Below, one piece after another: positions 6,804-8,666 of a stretch of 8,666 nucleotides of DNA; the stretch's first letter is position 1, and every line of letters begins with the position of its first letter. This DNA is from Spirochaetales bacterium (GTDB lineage: Bacteria; Spirochaetota; Spirochaetia; JABEVK01), in assembly GCA_013043995.1 (NCBI GenBank), contig JABEVL010000311.1, forward strand, positions 1 through 8,666. Direction: 5' to 3'. The notes beneath the pieces are model-generated. The model did no database searches, was not told the DNA's origin, and worked only from the letters and a program-made list of their open reading frames with translations. Position numbers and translations under genes: made by a program.

Positions 6804-6832
6804 GGGGTTCATAGTCCTGTGTAGTGAACCCC
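6804..6832. terminator. Hairpin between convergent operons
   Basis: GGGGTTCA (6804-6811) and TGAACCCC (6825-6832) form a perfect eight-base stem with a 13-base loop, starting seven bases after the stop of the Crp-like gene. No T-run follows on either strand, so it is an atypical terminator. It could serve both converging transcripts or act as a 3' end stabiliser. Confidence 0.5.
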
Positions 6833-6846
6833 GTTTGAAAATGTCA

Positions 6847-6860
6847 GTTTATTGATAAAC
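6847..6860. repeat. Short AT-rich inverted repeat in the convergent gap
   Basis: GTTTAT and ATAAAC flank TG, giving six-base arms. It lies downstream of both neighbouring genes, so an operator role is unlikely. It may be part of the minus-strand transcript's 3' end. Confidence 0.3.
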
Positions 6861-6885
6861 GCCTAGGTGAGTTCTCTGGTGCTAT

Positions 6886-7869
6886 CTACAAAAACTCTAC
6901 AGGAAGATCCCAATCGATGAACAAAAGACAACCACTTTGACTCTCAACTTCGTGCACCGAACCTGGAAGGTTTTCTACACCTCGACCTGCCTCGTAGGTT
7001 CCATGAGCATCGCGTTGGCTACCCTTTAAAATTAAGATACGTTCGGTACCGGCGTGTCGATGTAAGGGGGCTCGGGCCCCGGCCTCATAACTAAGGAACG
7101 CCGATTCCCACCCGTCGGCATCCCTACATAAGCTGGCTTTTCTTAAGCCGGGGCGTAAAGTATTCCAGGTAACTTTATCGATCCAGGTTTGTGCGGATAA
7201 AACGGCAAAAAGAAGCTCATTCACCGTCGTTGTCCAACCTACAATGCCTCCTTGGCTGACAAACATTTCAATAACGGACTCTTTGAAGGCCGGAATATAA
7301 CTTGCCGTTGCGTCCGTGACCAAAAGGACTTCAAAACCTCGATCGGCAGCTTCCCGTGCGGTCGTCTGTACACAGACCTCTGTGGTCACACCGCACAGCA
7401 CTAAAGTCTTGATATTTTGTGCTTTAAGGACTTCTTCAAAACGGGTTTTGTAAAAGGCTCCTTTCCCTGGTTTTTCAAGTGTGACTTCCCCGGCCCAAGG
7501 TCGACAGGCGGGTATGATAGAATTGCCGGGTTCTCCTAAAATCAAGTACCGCCCCCAAGGTCCCCTGTCACCAATGCGAAGTCCGGTTGTACCATGTTCA
7601 CGTTTGAAGGGGGGACAGTCGGAAAGGTCAGGCTGATGACCTTCAAGGGTGTGAAAAACAGGTAACCCCGCTGCTCGAAAACCAGCCAGCAACCGTCGCA
7701 CTTGAGGAATACAGGGGGCTAACAGCGTGACCTCGTTGCCCAGTGCTGTACCGTAACCTCCTTGCTCTAGAAAGTCTCGTTGCATATCGATCACCACGAG
7801 AGCTGTCGTGGTGATCGAGAGTTTCTTAGGGCCCGGTCGAGAGTGGGTCAGCTTGACTTCAGTCTTCAT
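6886..7869 (-). CDS. Isochorismatase-type cysteine hydrolase fused to a ChrR-like cupin
   Basis: A 327-residue two-domain protein. Residues about 18-222 are an isochorismatase-family amidohydrolase with the Asp-Lys-Cys triad: D28 in VVIDMQRDF, probably K133 in LEKPGKGAFYKT, and C166 in CGVTTEVCVQTTAREAADRG. The strings GGYG.ALGN, EGHQPDLSDCP, GEPG.SIIP and QGGI.GW resemble biuret amidohydrolases and RutB-like ureidoacrylate hydrolases, so a small ureide-type C-N bond is a likely substrate. Residues about 245-327 resemble the ChrR-type cupin: PLHRHAGTERILILKGS (268-284) and PGSVHEV (302-308), with H270, H272, E276 and H306 as possible metal ligands. The start at 7869 is chosen because GGAGG lies five bases upstream; starting at 7908 would add 13 non-family residues. 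It overlaps the upstream ABC ATPase gene by 11 bases, so the two are probably co-transcribed and linked in function. Confidence 0.88.
   Translation of the reverse strand: MKTEVKLTHSRPGPKKLSITTTALVVIDMQRDFLEQGGYGTALGNEVTLLAPCIPQVRRLLAGFRAAGLPVFHTLEGHQPDLSDCPPFKREHGTTGLRIGDRGPWGRYLILGEPGNSIIPACRPWAGEVTLEKPGKGAFYKTRFEEVLKAQNIKTLVLCGVTTEVCVQTTAREAADRGFEVLLVTDATASYIPAFKESVIEMFVSQGGIVGWTTTVNELLFAVLSAQTWIDKVTWNTLRPGLRKASLCRDADGWESAFLSYEAGARAPLHRHAGTERILILKGSQRDAHGTYEAGRGVENLPGSVHEVESQSGCLLFIDWDLPVEFL
7787..7818. repeat. 32-base palindrome with one mismatched pair inside the hydrolase gene
   Basis: TCGATCACCACGA (7787-7799) is the exact reverse complement of TCGTGGTGATCGA (7806-7818). The six central bases GAGCTG also contain AGCT, so only the pair 7800/7805 fails to match. 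On the minus strand it encodes Ser18 to the first two bases of the catalytic Asp28 codon. In the mRNA it could form a 13-base-pair stem about 50 bases after the start codon. Confidence 0.85.
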
Positions 7870-8666
7870 GTCTTCCTCCGTGTCCCCCCATGGCTCTGGC
7901 GAGCTCATGAAAGTTGAGGTTTGATGACTGGTTTTCCCATACGATGCTCCCCTCGCTCACCACACCGACACGATCGGAAAGCTCAAGCACTTCATCTAAA
8001 TCCTCACTGATCAGCAGAACGGCAGCTCCTTGAGAACAGGCTTCTGAGATCCGGGAGCGCACTTCTGCTGTGGCCTGAAAATCCAAGCCAAAGCAGGGGT
8101 TGGCAACAATGAGTATCTTGACGTCAGAACGAAGCTCGCGTGCAAGAACGGTACGTTGAATATTTCCCCCCGAAAGCGACCGCAGAGGCAAGTCAAGGTT
8201 GGCCGTTCGAATTCCAAAAAGTTGGCGTAACTTCTCGGCCCTGGCTTTTAATTCTCGGGGACGGTATGTTTTCTCGTGAATCGACAAATTTTCCCAAACA
8301 CTCAGGTTGGCTAAACCCGCGTTTTGCAAAGGAAGCTCGGGTAAAACGGCGAGCCCATGGCGTAGCAGGTAGGGCCGCTGCGAATGAAAAGGCTCACCAT
8401 GAAGAAAAATACTTCCGTGGGAAGGGTCGTGCAAGCCCATAAAAACTTCTACCAGTTCTTTCTGCCCGTTGCCAGAAACCCCCGCAAGGCCAAAAATCTC
8501 TCCTTGCTTGACCGAGAACGAGAGGTTTTTGAGAGCCAGTACCCCCCTTTCGCCCAGAAGGCTCAGATCACGTACCTCGAGGGCAACGGGTCCGGCTTTC
8601 CTTGTTGTTAAACTTGGCCCACCTGGTAGGCGAACATCTTCACCCACCATTAAGGAGCCCAAACGG
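7859..8666 (-). CDS. C-terminal nucleotide-binding domain of a BMP/sugar-type ABC transporter ATPase (partial)
   Basis: The frame is open to the right edge. It begins in RLGSLMVGEDVRL, which matches the linker between the two ATPase domains of roughly 500-residue proteins of the YufO/RbsA kind, so this is the second half of such a gene. Counting from 8662 as residue 1, the degenerate Walker A is AGVSGNGQKEL (60-70), the signature LSGGNIQR (163-170), the Walker B region ILIVANPCFGLD (183-194) and the switch region LLISEDLDE (216-224). The P-loop lysine-Ser/Thr, the catalytic Glu after Walker B (Asn here) and the H-loop His (Glu here) are missing. A non-hydrolysing second domain is usual in this family. 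The common PEDR...GL segment is PELPLQNAGL here. It should energise import of a nucleoside, sugar or similar solute at the inner membrane. The permeases and binding protein are not in the window. Confidence 0.9.
   Translation of the reverse strand, partial: RLGSLMVGEDVRLPGGPSLTTRKAGPVALEVRDLSLLGERGVLALKNLSFSVKQGEIFGLAGVSGNGQKELVEVFMGLHDPSHGSIFLHGEPFHSQRPYLLRHGLAVLPELPLQNAGLANLSVWENLSIHEKTYRPRELKARAEKLRQLFGIRTANLDLPLRSLSGGNIQRTVLARELRSDVKILIVANPCFGLDFQATAEVRSRISEACSQGAAVLLISEDLDEVLELSDRVGVVSEGSIVWENQSSNLNFHELARAMGGHGGRHED
7875..7879 (-). promoter_or_regulatory. Ribosome binding site of the cysteine hydrolase
   Basis: Read on the minus strand, GGAGG is followed by AAGAC and then the ATG at 7869. 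It decides the start codon and lies within the last codons of the ABC ATPase gene. Confidence 0.8.

Noticed and set aside
6847..6860. Operator for the Crp-like protein
   Set aside because: The inverted repeat does not match TGTGA/TCACA or the FNR box, and it lies downstream of both neighbouring genes rather than in a promoter.
7066..7080. GC-rich hairpin GGGGC/GCCCC inside the cupin-coding part
   Set aside because: The stem is only five bases, lies in conserved coding sequence and has no T-run, so it is likely chance.
7870..7908. Longer start for the cysteine hydrolase at 7908
   Set aside because: A good GGAGG lies five bases before the ATG at 7869, and the extra residues are just the alternate frame of the ABC ATPase end.

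Overview
The window holds nine protein-coding genes on both strands and no RNA gene, CRISPR array or transposase that I can recognise. Base composition is high-GC over the left three quarters (sample lines counted by hand give about 60-75% GC in the aroB and crp-like genes) and falls to about 48-53% in sample lines after roughly position 6800. The gene set is chromosomal and bacterial: cell-wall synthesis, a tRNA synthetase, the shikimate pathway and signalling. The MurD sequence and the family of the response regulator remind me of spirochaetes or a deltaproteobacterium-like lineage. That placement is from memory of family sequences and is weak.

Left part, plus strand: the C-terminal end of a probably secreted beta-rich protein (to 392), a 246-base gap, then murD (639-2057), whose stop overlaps by four bases the start of a response regulator (2054-3460). 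The regulator carries a receiver domain and a DUF3369-type middle region. Its C-terminal tail looks like a worn histidine-kinase core rather than a DNA-binding domain. This pair converges on hisS (minus strand, 3474-4775), with only 13 bases between the stops.

Middle part: hisS is divergent from a compact plus-strand operon, arsR-type regulator (4853-5173), aroB (5166-6200) and a Crp-like cyclic-nucleotide-binding protein (6197-6796). Consecutive genes overlap by 8 and 4 bases. The promoter in front of the arsR-type gene is close to consensus and places transcription initiation at or next to its ATG, so the mRNA appears leaderless. A weaker candidate on the other strand would do the same for hisS.

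Right part, minus strand: the C-terminal nucleotide-binding domain of a BMP/sugar-type ABC transporter ATPase (running off the right edge, ending at 7859) overlaps a cysteine hydrolase of the isochorismatase/biuret amidohydrolase type fused to a ChrR-like cupin (6886-7869). The likely logic is import of a nitrogen-rich or nucleoside-like compound followed by its hydrolysis in the cytoplasm. The lower GC, the strong Shine-Dalgarno and the convergent boundary at about 6800-6885 make this block a candidate for separate acquisition. A nearly perfect 32-base palindrome lies inside the hydrolase gene, over the codons leading into its catalytic aspartate.
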